Positions 7,701-13,271 of a stretch of 13,271 nt of DNA are shown here, piece after piece. Within the stretch, counting starts at the first letter, position 1, and every line of letters starts with the position of its first letter. The DNA lies in assembly GCA_900757695.1 (NCBI GenBank), contig CAAEOU010000017.1, forward strand, positions 1 to 13,271, read 5' to 3'. The translations under genes and the position numbers were made by a program. This stretch comes from an uncultured Oscillospiraceae bacterium. GTDB taxonomy: Bacteria; Bacillota_A; Clostridia; Oscillospirales; Oscillospiraceae. Below the pieces are notes generated by a model. It did not search any database, was not told the origin of the DNA, and saw only the letters and a program-made list of their open reading frames with translations.

Positions 7701-8351
7701 TTACAGTTCGCTATTTCTATACTTTTCCAGAAGCATTAGGAGCTCTTCGGTATCGTGGGCAATTGCCGCCGCACCGGCCCGCTCCATGGCCTCGATGTCT
7801 CCATAGCCCCAGCTGACACCGATGGTGGGAATGCCGTGGGCAGATGCACCAATTACATCAAACTCCGTGTCCCCCACCATGACCGCATCTTCAACATTCC
7901 CTGCCAGCTCCAGCAGATATGCGATCACAGCTTCCTTGGAATCCCGTCCGCTGTCCATGGACGCACCGCAGATCCGCTCAAAATAGTCGCTGAGCCGGAA
8001 TTTCTCCAGAATTTCCACCGCCGTGGTCTCCGGCTTTGAGGTTGCTACAAACAGCCGATACCCCTGATTCCGCAGCGTCTCCAGCAGTTCCCGAATGCCG
8101 GGATAGGGTCTGTTTTCAAATTTCCCCACCGTCAGATAGCGGCTCCGAAAAATCCGAACCGCCTCCTCCACCTGATCCTCCGGGACGCCGAATTTGGGAA
8201 AGCTCTCCCGCAGAGGCGGCCCCACAAAGATGCGTAGCTGATTGCGGTCCTCCACACAGATCCCGAAATGCTCCAGCGCCAGCTGCGCACATTTTGTAAT
8301 GCCTTCTCCGGAATCCGTCAGAGTCCCGTCCAAGTCAAAGAGTATAACCAC
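7701..8351 (-). CDS. HAD superfamily phosphatase (phosphoglycolate phosphatase-like)
   Basis: A 216-residue cytoplasmic hydrolase of HAD subfamily IA. Motif I is DLDGTLTDS near residue 6, with nucleophile and acid Asp residues. The helical cap follows (GPPLRESFPKFG is typical of Gph/5'-nucleotidase-like members). Motif II is VATSKPETT, motif III the Lys in DSKEAVIAYLL, and motif IV is VGDTEFDVIGA with the metal-binding acids. The likely reaction is Mg-dependent hydrolysis of a small phosphate ester; the exact substrate cannot be read from sequence. The start is GTG at 8351: an in-frame TGA lies three codons before it, and the nearby ATG at 8362 is in another frame. AGGA lies 9 nt upstream. 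It stands alone, with the terminator of the upstream gene in front and 311 bp before the LCP gene behind; no clear terminator of its own was seen. Confidence 0.88.
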   Translation of the reverse strand: MVILFDLDGTLTDSGEGITKCAQLALEHFGICVEDRNQLRIFVGPPLRESFPKFGVPEDQVEEAVRIFRSRYLTVGKFENRPYPGIRELLETLRNQGYRLFVATSKPETTAVEILEKFRLSDYFERICGASMDSGRDSKEAVIAYLLELAGNVEDAVMVGDTEFDVIGASAHGIPTIGVSWGYGDIEAMERAGAAAIAHDTEELLMLLEKYRNSEL

Positions 8352-8382
8352 ACTTTTTCATCCTTTTCTGTTTTCTGCTGAT

Positions 8383-8391
8383 AGCATACCA
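8383..8391 (-). promoter_or_regulatory. Possible extended -10 promoter of the HAD phosphatase gene
   Basis: TGGTATGCT on the minus strand (TG, one base, then a -10 with four of six matches), about 32 bp before the GTG start. No good -35 lies at 16-18 nt. Some promoter is needed here because a terminator lies just upstream. Confidence 0.35.
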
Positions 8392-8433
8392 CATTTGGCG
8401 CCGGAATCCCAGCAAAATAATCCGGTTGACCGC

Positions 8434-8466
8434 AAAAAGGGCTGCCGCAAGACGCAGCAGCCCTTT
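8434..8466 (-). terminator. Rho-independent terminator of the cytidylate-kinase-like gene
   Basis: On the minus strand, AAAGGGCTGC, an 11-nt loop, then GCAGCCCTTT, running into TTTTTGCGG. It begins 11 bp after the stop codon at 8477. Confidence 0.88.
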
Positions 8467-8476
8467 GGATCCTGAT

Positions 8477-9079
8477 TTACTTTTTGTGCTCTACCATGCT
8501 GACGGCATCTGCGATCAGTGCAGCCACGCCATCGGTATCCAGAATGGAGGTATCAATAGACAGCATTGCACTGCCTGCATCGCCCCATTTCTTGTGGGTA
8601 AAGAAATTGTAGTAGTCTGCTCTGGCCTTATCCTGCTTCTTGATGCTCTTTTCTGCCAGCGTGGGATTGGTAATGGCCTGATCCGCCATCACACGCTGCA
8701 CTCGATACTCCATCGGCGCATGGAGGAAAACCGTCAGCAGATTCTTTTTCTCCCGCAGAATGTAGTCCGCACACCGGCCAACGACAACACAGTTATCTGC
8801 CTGCGCAACCTTCCGAATGATATTGAACTGCGCAAAGGCCAACTGCTGGTTCAGAGGCAGGTTATCGCTGGTGGCTGCCCCAGTCATATAGAGGCTGTAG
8901 ATGAGGCTTCCGCTGGGCTTTTCATCGTAATGCTGCATCGCTGCCGGAGAAAAACCGCTTTCCTCTGCCGCCATGGTCAAGATTTCCTTATCATAGAAGG
9001 TGTATCCAAGCCGCTTGGCGACCTTTTCGCCGATCTCTCTGCCGCCGGATCCAAACTGTCTTCCAATTGTGATAATCAT
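8477..9079 (-). CDS. Cytidylate kinase-like family protein
   Basis: A 200-residue P-loop nucleotide kinase-like protein. It opens MIITIGRQFGSGGREIGEKV, whose GRQFGSGGREIG is the modified Walker A of the cytidylate-kinase-like family (often annotated AAA or Cytidylate_kin2), followed by LGYTFYDKEIL. Further family features are VVVGRCADYILR (about residues 98-109), FLHAPMEYRVQRV and the Lys/Arg-rich lid KSIKKQDKARADYYNFFT, then WGDAGSAMLSIDTS near the end. True Cmk is about 220 residues and phosphorylates CMP; these relatives are common in Clostridia beside a separate cmk and their substrate is not established. ATG 9079 follows a GC-rich weak Shine-Dalgarno (AAGGCGGG). The gene has its own promoter and terminator, so it is monocistronic although it follows pyk in the same direction. 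Confidence 0.88.
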   Translation of the reverse strand: MIITIGRQFGSGGREIGEKVAKRLGYTFYDKEILTMAAEESGFSPAAMQHYDEKPSGSLIYSLYMTGAATSDNLPLNQQLAFAQFNIIRKVAQADNCVVVGRCADYILREKKNLLTVFLHAPMEYRVQRVMADQAITNPTLAEKSIKKQDKARADYYNFFTHKKWGDAGSAMLSIDTSILDTDGVAALIADAVSMVEHKK

Positions 9080-9111
9080 AGGAACACCCGCCTTATCTTA
9101 AATTGAGAGCT

Positions 9112-9121
9112 ATGGGCCCAT
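9112..9121. promoter_or_regulatory. Perfect 10-bp palindrome in the early leader of the kinase-like gene
   Basis: ATGGGCCCAT reads the same on both strands and lies about +4 to +13 from the predicted transcription start. This is a plausible repressor site, but it may be chance. Confidence 0.3.
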
Positions 9122-9131
9122 CTTCATTCTC

Positions 9132-9160
9132 ATCATAGCACTTTTCGTCGGAAATATCAA
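9132..9160 (-). promoter_or_regulatory. Sigma-A promoter of the cytidylate-kinase-like gene
   Basis: On the minus strand, TTGATA (9160-9155), a 17-nt spacer and TATGAT (9137-9132); five of six matches in each box. The predicted start is near 9125, with a leader of about 45 nt. Confidence 0.75.
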
Positions 9161-9221
9161 CTTTCTTTTCAATTATTTTAGTTTTTTGTGCACTCTGTAT
9201 GCTTCAAGGCATTTTCTCTCG

Positions 9222-10637
9222 TTAAAAACGCAGGACCTTAATGAGATTCGTGGAGCCGCTGATCCCCACCGGAATGCCCGCCGTTACCACTGCCAGATCG
9301 TCCTCCTGCACATAGCCCAGCTGCCATGTTCTGCTGCGTGCCAGATTCAGCAGCTTATCCGTGGAATCCACCACCGGCGCCAGTGCCGTCTCTACCCCCC
9401 ACACAAGGCTCAAAAGCCGCCGGGTGCGTTCATCCACCGTCAGCGCCAAAATGGGGCAGCCGGGACGGTAGCGTGCCACTGCCTTTGCCGTGATGCCGCG
9501 GTTTGTCACGGTAACGATGGCCTTGGCGTCCAGTTCCATGGCCGTGGTACAGCAGGCCCGGGAAATGGCCAATCCCACGTTGCGGCTGTGGACGATCTCC
9601 TGCTCCGCAAACGTTTTCCAATAGTCTATGCTGCACTCCACATGTTCGGCAATGCTCGCCATGGTTTCAAGGGCCTCTACCGGGTATTTCCCCGATGCAG
9701 TCTCTCCCGACAGCATCACTGCACTGGCTCCGTCATAGACCGCCTGGGCCACATCGTTGACCTCTGCACGAGTGGGTCTTGGATTCCGGATCATGGAATC
9801 CAGCATCTGGGTCGCCACGATCACATTTTTTCCGGCCTTCCGGCAGCGCTCAATGATCTCCTTTTGCAGCATGGGCACCTGATAGCTGGGCACCTCTACT
9901 CCCAGATCGCCCCGTGCCACCATGATCCCGTCTGCTGCGGCAATGATCTCGTCAATATTGTCGATGCCCTGCTGATTTTCGATCTTTGCAATGATCTCCA
10001 TGCTGCCGGCTCCTACACGGTCAAGGAGACTTCGGATATCCATAATATCCTGCGCAGAGCGGGTAAAGGAGGCCGCAATAAAGTCAAAGCCGTTCTCCAC
10101 CGCAAACAGGATGTCGCTGCGATCCTTCGGGGACAGGAACGGCAGATCCACCGGCGTTCCCGGCAGGTTGATGCCCTTTTTATCCCTGACCTCGCCGCCA
10201 TTGGCCACAGTACACACAACGTCCTGCCCGGATATCTCCTTGACGATCAGCTCGATCAGCCCATCGTCAATGCAGATCCGTACACCGGGCTCCACCACAC
10301 CCGCAAGGTTCTGGTAGGTGGTGCAGCAGCCATTCTGGTCTCCGATGCATTTCTGTCCATAGAGCGTAAAGGTCTGTCCGGCCTCCAGCTGCGCTGCGCC
10401 GCCCTGAAAGCAGCCGGTCCGGATCTCAGGGCCCTTGGTGTCACACATGGTTCCAATGGGAAGTCCAAGCTCCTCCCGGATCTCCTGCAAAAGATTCAGC
10501 TGTGCCAAATGGCTGTCATGATCCCCGTGGGAAAAGTTCATTCTGGCCACATTCATGCCGCCCAGACAGAGCTTTTTCAGTACTTCCTGATCCATGGTCG
10601 CAGGCCCCATGGTGCAGATGATCTTTGTTTTGCGCAT
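9222..10637 (-). CDS. pyk: Pyruvate kinase
   Basis: A 471-residue glycolytic enzyme making pyruvate and ATP from PEP and ADP in the cytoplasm. Visible motifs: KTKIICTMGPAT at the start, NVARMNFSHGDH (substrate-binding Arg, Asn, Ser), CDTKGPEIRTG, the small B-domain between about 70 and 170, the signature IAKIENQQGI with catalytic Lys at about 220, VARGDLGVE (metal-binding Glu/Asp), ATQMLDSM, and RPTRAEVNDVA. The C-domain (about 345-471) ends GSTNLIKVLRF. It has the usual length for the short bacterial form, without the extra PEP-utiliser domain found in Bacillus Pyk. ATG 10637 has an excellent Shine-Dalgarno. No clear terminator follows; the 142 bp to the next gene contains that gene's own promoter. 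Effector control cannot be read from sequence. Confidence 0.97.
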   Translation of the reverse strand: MRKTKIICTMGPATMDQEVLKKLCLGGMNVARMNFSHGDHDSHLAQLNLLQEIREELGLPIGTMCDTKGPEIRTGCFQGGAAQLEAGQTFTLYGQKCIGDQNGCCTTYQNLAGVVEPGVRICIDDGLIELIVKEISGQDVVCTVANGGEVRDKKGINLPGTPVDLPFLSPKDRSDILFAVENGFDFIAASFTRSAQDIMDIRSLLDRVGAGSMEIIAKIENQQGIDNIDEIIAAADGIMVARGDLGVEVPSYQVPMLQKEIIERCRKAGKNVIVATQMLDSMIRNPRPTRAEVNDVAQAVYDGASAVMLSGETASGKYPVEALETMASIAEHVECSIDYWKTFAEQEIVHSRNVGLAISRACCTTAMELDAKAIVTVTNRGITAKAVARYRPGCPILALTVDERTRRLLSLVWGVETALAPVVDSTDKLLNLARSRTWQLGYVQEDDLAVVTAGIPVGISGSTNLIKVLRF

Positions 10638-10643
10638 TGGGAT

Positions 10644-10650
10644 CCCTCCT
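10644..10650 (-). promoter_or_regulatory. Ribosome binding site of pyk
   Basis: AGGAGGG on the minus strand, about 6-7 nt before ATG 10637; near perfect complement to the 16S tail. Confidence 0.85.
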
Positions 10651-10713
10651 TGCCTCCCGGCATCGTAATGGTATGCGCCGCCCGCCCATCGGCCAGCGGA
10701 CTTCTTTGGCTAT

Positions 10714-10741
10714 ATTATACCATACGTTTGTAACAACGCAA
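10714..10741 (-). promoter_or_regulatory. Extended -10 promoter of pyk
   Basis: On the minus strand, a perfect TATAAT (10719-10714) preceded by TGG (extended -10), 16 nt from a poor -35 TTGCGT (10741-10736). The predicted start is near 10707, with a leader of about 70 nt. The site lies just past the 3' edge of the degraded ammonia-lyase gene. Confidence 0.7.
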
Positions 10742-10782
10742 GTAAAAATGGAGGTTTTCCATGGTTTTCTCCGCAAAACAGG

Positions 10783-10960
10783 TGCGCCGGATTCCCCGGA
10801 CACGATTCCATATTCTTTCAGCACCCGCATTCCCCTACGTGCGGCATCGTCACCGCAGGCCAGTGCATAGGCGCTGTAGTCCCGCAGCCCACGCCACGCC
10901 TTTTCCGTGATTGCCGTCCGTGGCCGTAGCAAAGGTGATGTCCTTCAGCCGCCGCCGATT
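10783..10960 (-). pseudogene. dpaL: Relic of diaminopropionate ammonia-lyase (internally deleted, frame-shifted)
   Basis: Two separate blocks of a diaminopropionate ammonia-lyase (PLP fold-type II, like E. coli YgeX/DpaL) are readable on the minus strand. Block one (10948-10889) reads LKDITFATATDGNHGKGVAW; the ATDGNHG loop is specific to this lyase group. The next base changes frame, and block two (10887-10783) opens LRDYSAYALACGDDAARRG and ends GIVSGESGA, matching the C-terminal region of the family, including its SGESGA phosphate-binding loop. Intact enzymes are about 400 residues, with the two motifs separated by roughly 200; here the intervening part, the N-terminal Lys-bearing region and the extreme C-terminus are gone. 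No start codon or ribosome binding site is present. It sits directly after the gap terminator and before the pyk promoter. The family call rests on remembered motifs, not on a search. Confidence 0.72.
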
Positions 10961-10976
10961 TTGCGGAACCAATCAC

Positions 10977-11009
10977 AAAATTGGCCCCGGGCGATTTGCC
11001 CGGGGCCAA
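10977..11009 (-). terminator. Rho-independent terminator of gap
   Basis: On the minus strand, TTGGCCCCGGGC, a 5-nt loop, then GCCCGGGGCCAA: a 12-bp perfect, very GC-rich stem followed by TTTTGTG. It begins 14 bp after the gap stop codon. Confidence 0.92.
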
Positions 11010-11023
11010 CTTCATCATTTTAT

Positions 11024-12100
<1,077 letters not shown>

Positions 12101-12184
12101 TTATGCCGCCCTGCCTCCGATTATTCCTACGCATGATAACTCGGCGAACTCGTTCCACTTGTTACATACGTTTATTACGTTACT

Positions 12185-12213
12185 ATCCTATCACGTTTCC
12201 ACTGTGCTGTCAA
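12185..12213 (-). promoter_or_regulatory. Sigma-A promoter of gap
   Basis: On the minus strand, a perfect TTGACA (12213-12208), a 17-nt spacer and TAGGAT (12190-12185, four of six). The predicted start is near 12178, leaving an unusually long leader of about 140 nt. AACGT occurs three times around the -10 and early leader (12193-12197, 12177-12181, 12168-12172), which might be a protein-binding array. Confidence 0.65.
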
Positions 12214-12316
12214 TGGCGGCAGAAGGTTTTCTCTGTAAAATTTCATAGTTTTCCCCGAGATTCTCCGATATATTATGGCAAAACCGTGAAAAGCAGTAGG
12301 TTTTGCGGAAAAAGTA
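12214..12316. other. Divergent gap/aroF intergenic region, upstream control
   Basis: Roughly 100 bp of AT-rich DNA between the two divergent promoters. It contains one clear inverted repeat (listed separately) and no supportable ORF. Confidence 0.6.
12278..12306. repeat. Inverted repeat upstream of the DAHP synthase promoter
   Basis: GCAAAACC (12278-12285) and its exact complement GGTTTTGC (12299-12306) are separated by 13 nt. The centre is about 58 bp upstream of the predicted aroF-leader start and about 114 bp upstream of the predicted gap start. Likely a regulator site; no T-run follows, so it is not a terminator. Confidence 0.55.
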
Positions 12317-12344
12317 TTGAATTTCCCGGGAATCATGCTATAAT
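12317..12344 (+). promoter_or_regulatory. Extended -10 promoter of the leader/DAHP synthase transcript
   Basis: TTGAAT (12317-12322, four of six), a 16-nt spacer ending TGC, and a perfect TATAAT (12339-12344); TGC makes it an extended -10. The predicted start is near 12351, so the transcript carries about 220 nt before the DAHP synthase ATG. Confidence 0.8.
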
Positions 12345-12365
12345 GAAACCAAGTTTTCCGCTTGT

Positions 12366-12369
12366 GAGG
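12366..12369 (+). promoter_or_regulatory. Ribosome binding site of the leader peptide
   Basis: GAGG, 7 nt before ATG 12377. The spacing is ideal and supports translation of the short leader ORF. Confidence 0.7.
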
Positions 12370-12376
12370 TAACGGT

Positions 12377-12451
12377 ATGAGCATCCTGTCCAATCGATTT
12401 TACGGCCTGTTTACCTGCTCCTTTTGGGGAGCGGGCATTTGTCGTATTTAG
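12377..12451 (+). CDS. Aromatic-rich leader peptide of the DAHP synthase attenuator
   Basis: A 24-codon ORF, beginning MSILSNRFYGL and ending ICRI, with an ATG start 7 nt after GAGG and a TAG stop at 12449-12451. It contains Phe8-Tyr9 (12398-12403), Phe12 (12410-12412) and Phe16-Trp17 (12422-12427): five aromatic residues in 24. It lies between a good promoter and a terminator hairpin, upstream of the first gene of aromatic amino acid synthesis. The expected role is not the peptide itself but the position of the translating ribosome: stalling at Phe8, Tyr9 or Phe12 when charged tRNA is scarce would cover RNA segment 1 (12414-12421) and free segment 2. Later stalling at Trp17 would cover segment 2, so the layout favours Phe/Tyr sensing. 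Inference from sequence; I do not know of a named family for this peptide. Confidence 0.75.
   Translation: MSILSNRFYGLFTCSFWGAGICRI
12414..12437 (+). promoter_or_regulatory. Segment 1:2 hairpin of the attenuator
   Basis: CCTGCTCC (12414-12421) pairs with GGAGCGGG (12428-12435) around a 6-nt loop (eight pairs, one G-U). It lies within the leader ORF. Segment 2 (GGAGCGGGCA, 12428-12437) is also complementary to the 5' arm of the terminator, so the two pairings exclude each other. Confidence 0.72.
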
Positions 12452-12493
12452 ATTGGATCATAACCTTCCGGGAAAGCATCTTCTGCGCGCTCC
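12428..12493 (+). promoter_or_regulatory. Segment 2:3 antiterminator pairing
   Basis: GGAGCGGGCA (12428-12437) can pair with TGCGCGCTCC (12484-12493) at nine of ten positions. This takes up the 5' arm of the terminator and would allow read-through into the DAHP synthase gene. Confidence 0.68.
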
Positions 12494-12530
12494 TGCTGAA
12501 CGTTGGATTCAGTCGGAGGGCGTATTTTTT
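12484..12530 (+). terminator. Segment 3:4 attenuator terminator before the DAHP synthase gene
   Basis: The 5' arm (12484-12500) pairs with the 3' arm (12508-12524) as CTGAA/TTCAG next to a 7-nt loop, then CTCC/GGAG, then CGC/GCG, with one G-U and two mismatches, and is followed by six T (12525-12530). It lies between a promoter and the gene it serves, 40 bp before the ATG, so it must be conditional. Confidence 0.78.
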
Positions 12531-12554
12531 ATTCTGTCAAAAACAAATTGAAAT

Positions 12555-12560
12555 AAAGGG
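12555..12560 (+). promoter_or_regulatory. Ribosome binding site of the DAHP synthase gene
   Basis: AAAGGGG-type site, about 9 nt before ATG 12570; it lies after the attenuator T-run and so stays accessible in read-through RNA. Confidence 0.7.
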
Positions 12561-12569
12561 GAAATCAAC

Positions 12570-13271
12570 ATGGTCATTATTATGAAGCCCGGCACCACCA
12601 AGGAGCGTATTGATGCGCTGGCTCATGAGCTGGAGGTAAAGGGACTGAAGGTGGGCATCACCAACGGCGTTGGCTGCTCCATTCTGGGTCTTGTGGGTGA
12701 TACCACCAGCCTTGATGCCGATGATCTGATGCTGCACGAGGGCGTAGAGCGGGTCATGCGGGTACAGGAGCCTTACAAGAAAGCAAACCGGAAATTCCAC
12801 CCTGCCGACACCGTGGTTGACATCGGCGGTACCAAAATCGGCAATGGTCATTTCACCGTCATTGCCGGCCCCTGCTCTGTGGAGAACGAGGATCAGATCA
12901 TCTCCGTTGCCCAGGATGTCAAGAAGAGCGGTGCAAAGCTTATGCGGGGCGGCGCTTTCAAGCCCAGAACATCCCCCTACTCCTTTCAGGGTATGGGCGT
13001 ACAGGGCCTTGAGCTGCTGCTGAAGGCCAAGAAGGCCACCGGCCTCCCCATTGTCACGGAGATCATGAGTCCCAAATACTGTGAGATCTTTGAAAACACC
13101 GTGGATCTGGTACAGATCGGTGCACGGAATATGCAGAACTTCGATCTGCTGAAGGAAGTGGGCAAGATGTCCAAGCCTGTTCTTCTGAAGCGGGGCCTTG
13201 CCAACACCTACGAGGAGTGGATCATGTCTGCGGAGTACATCATGTCCGAGGGCAACGAGAACGTCATCCTC
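12570..13271 (+). CDS. aroF: 3-deoxy-7-phosphoheptulonate (DAHP) synthase, 3' end outside window
   Basis: The first 234 residues of the enzyme that condenses PEP and erythrose-4-phosphate, the entry to the shikimate pathway. Residues ~1-80, starting MVIIMKPGTTKERIDALAHE, form the ferredoxin-like N-terminal domain found in Thermotoga-type (AroA I-beta) DAHP synthases, where it mediates feedback inhibition by Tyr/Phe. The barrel follows: FTVIAGPCSVE with the metal-binding Cys at about residue 100, MRGGAFKPRTSPYSFQG for phosphate and PEP contacts, IVTEIMSP, VQIGARNMQNFDLL and KPVLLKRG. About 100 residues should remain beyond the window. ATG 12570 is set by the Shine-Dalgarno. Expression appears to be controlled by the leader upstream. 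The symbol aroF is the common Firmicute label; aroG or aroA would mean the same enzyme. Confidence 0.95.
   Translation, partial: MVIIMKPGTTKERIDALAHELEVKGLKVGITNGVGCSILGLVGDTTSLDADDLMLHEGVERVMRVQEPYKKANRKFHPADTVVDIGGTKIGNGHFTVIAGPCSVENEDQIISVAQDVKKSGAKLMRGGAFKPRTSPYSFQGMGVQGLELLLKAKKATGLPIVTEIMSPKYCEIFENTVDLVQIGARNMQNFDLLKEVGKMSKPVLLKRGLANTYEEWIMSAEYIMSEGNENVIL

Noticed and set aside
9186..10733. A 515-codon open frame on the plus strand
   Set aside because: It is the antisense shadow of pyruvate kinase; composition is His/Cys/Leu-rich with no family motif.
10516..10932. A 138-codon minus-strand ORF overlapping the start of pyk
   Set aside because: Only its N-terminal ~50 codons show likeness (to DpaL); the rest runs through the pyk promoter and the pyk coding start in the wrong frame. 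Treated as part of the pseudogene.
12351..12569. T-box or TRAP-type control of the DAHP synthase gene
   Set aside because: There is no GGTGG-type T-box sequence with a specifier loop arrangement, and no run of evenly spaced GAG/TAG triplets; the leader ORF with competing stems explains the region better.

Overview
The window reads as a chromosomal segment of a low-to-mid GC Firmicute, most likely a gut Clostridia of the Oscillospiraceae type. This is inferred from strong AGGAGG-type ribosome binding sites, consensus sigma-A promoters, Rho-independent terminators, an LTA-synthase-like protein, an LCP protein, degenerate SLH repeats and a Thermotoga-type DAHP synthase. No mobile element, tRNA, rRNA or CRISPR array was seen.

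Layout. Positions 1-2720 (+) hold the end of a two-gene ABC export module: an ATPase cut by the window edge, overlapped by a permease with a large extracytoplasmic domain, closed by a terminator. Positions 2783-5686 (+) hold a polytopic LTA-synthase/sulfatase-fold enzyme with three divergent SLH-like repeats at its C-terminus. A convergent gap with two strong hairpins follows. From there to 12034 everything is on the minus strand, in reading order: gap (GAPDH), a relic of diaminopropionate ammonia-lyase, pyk (pyruvate kinase), a cytidylate-kinase-like protein, a HAD phosphatase and an LCP (LytR-CpsA-Psr) protein with a very acidic cytoplasmic tail. Most of these genes have their own promoter and several have their own terminator. 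Divergent from gap, on the plus strand, a DAHP synthase gene runs off the right edge.

The most interesting part is the 220 bp leader of the DAHP synthase gene (12351-12569). It has an extended -10 promoter, a well-placed Shine-Dalgarno and a 24-codon ORF containing Phe-Tyr, Phe and Phe-Trp codons. Two mutually exclusive RNA pairings follow, then a hairpin with a T6 run. This is the architecture of a ribosome-mediated transcription attenuator, here controlling the first enzyme of aromatic amino acid synthesis. Codon placement suggests that it reads Phe/Tyr supply. It is not a T-box.

Together the window combines envelope functions (LTA-synthase-like enzyme, LCP ligase, ABC exporter) with central carbon metabolism (gap, pyk) and the entry to the shikimate pathway, which uses PEP, also the substrate of Pyk.
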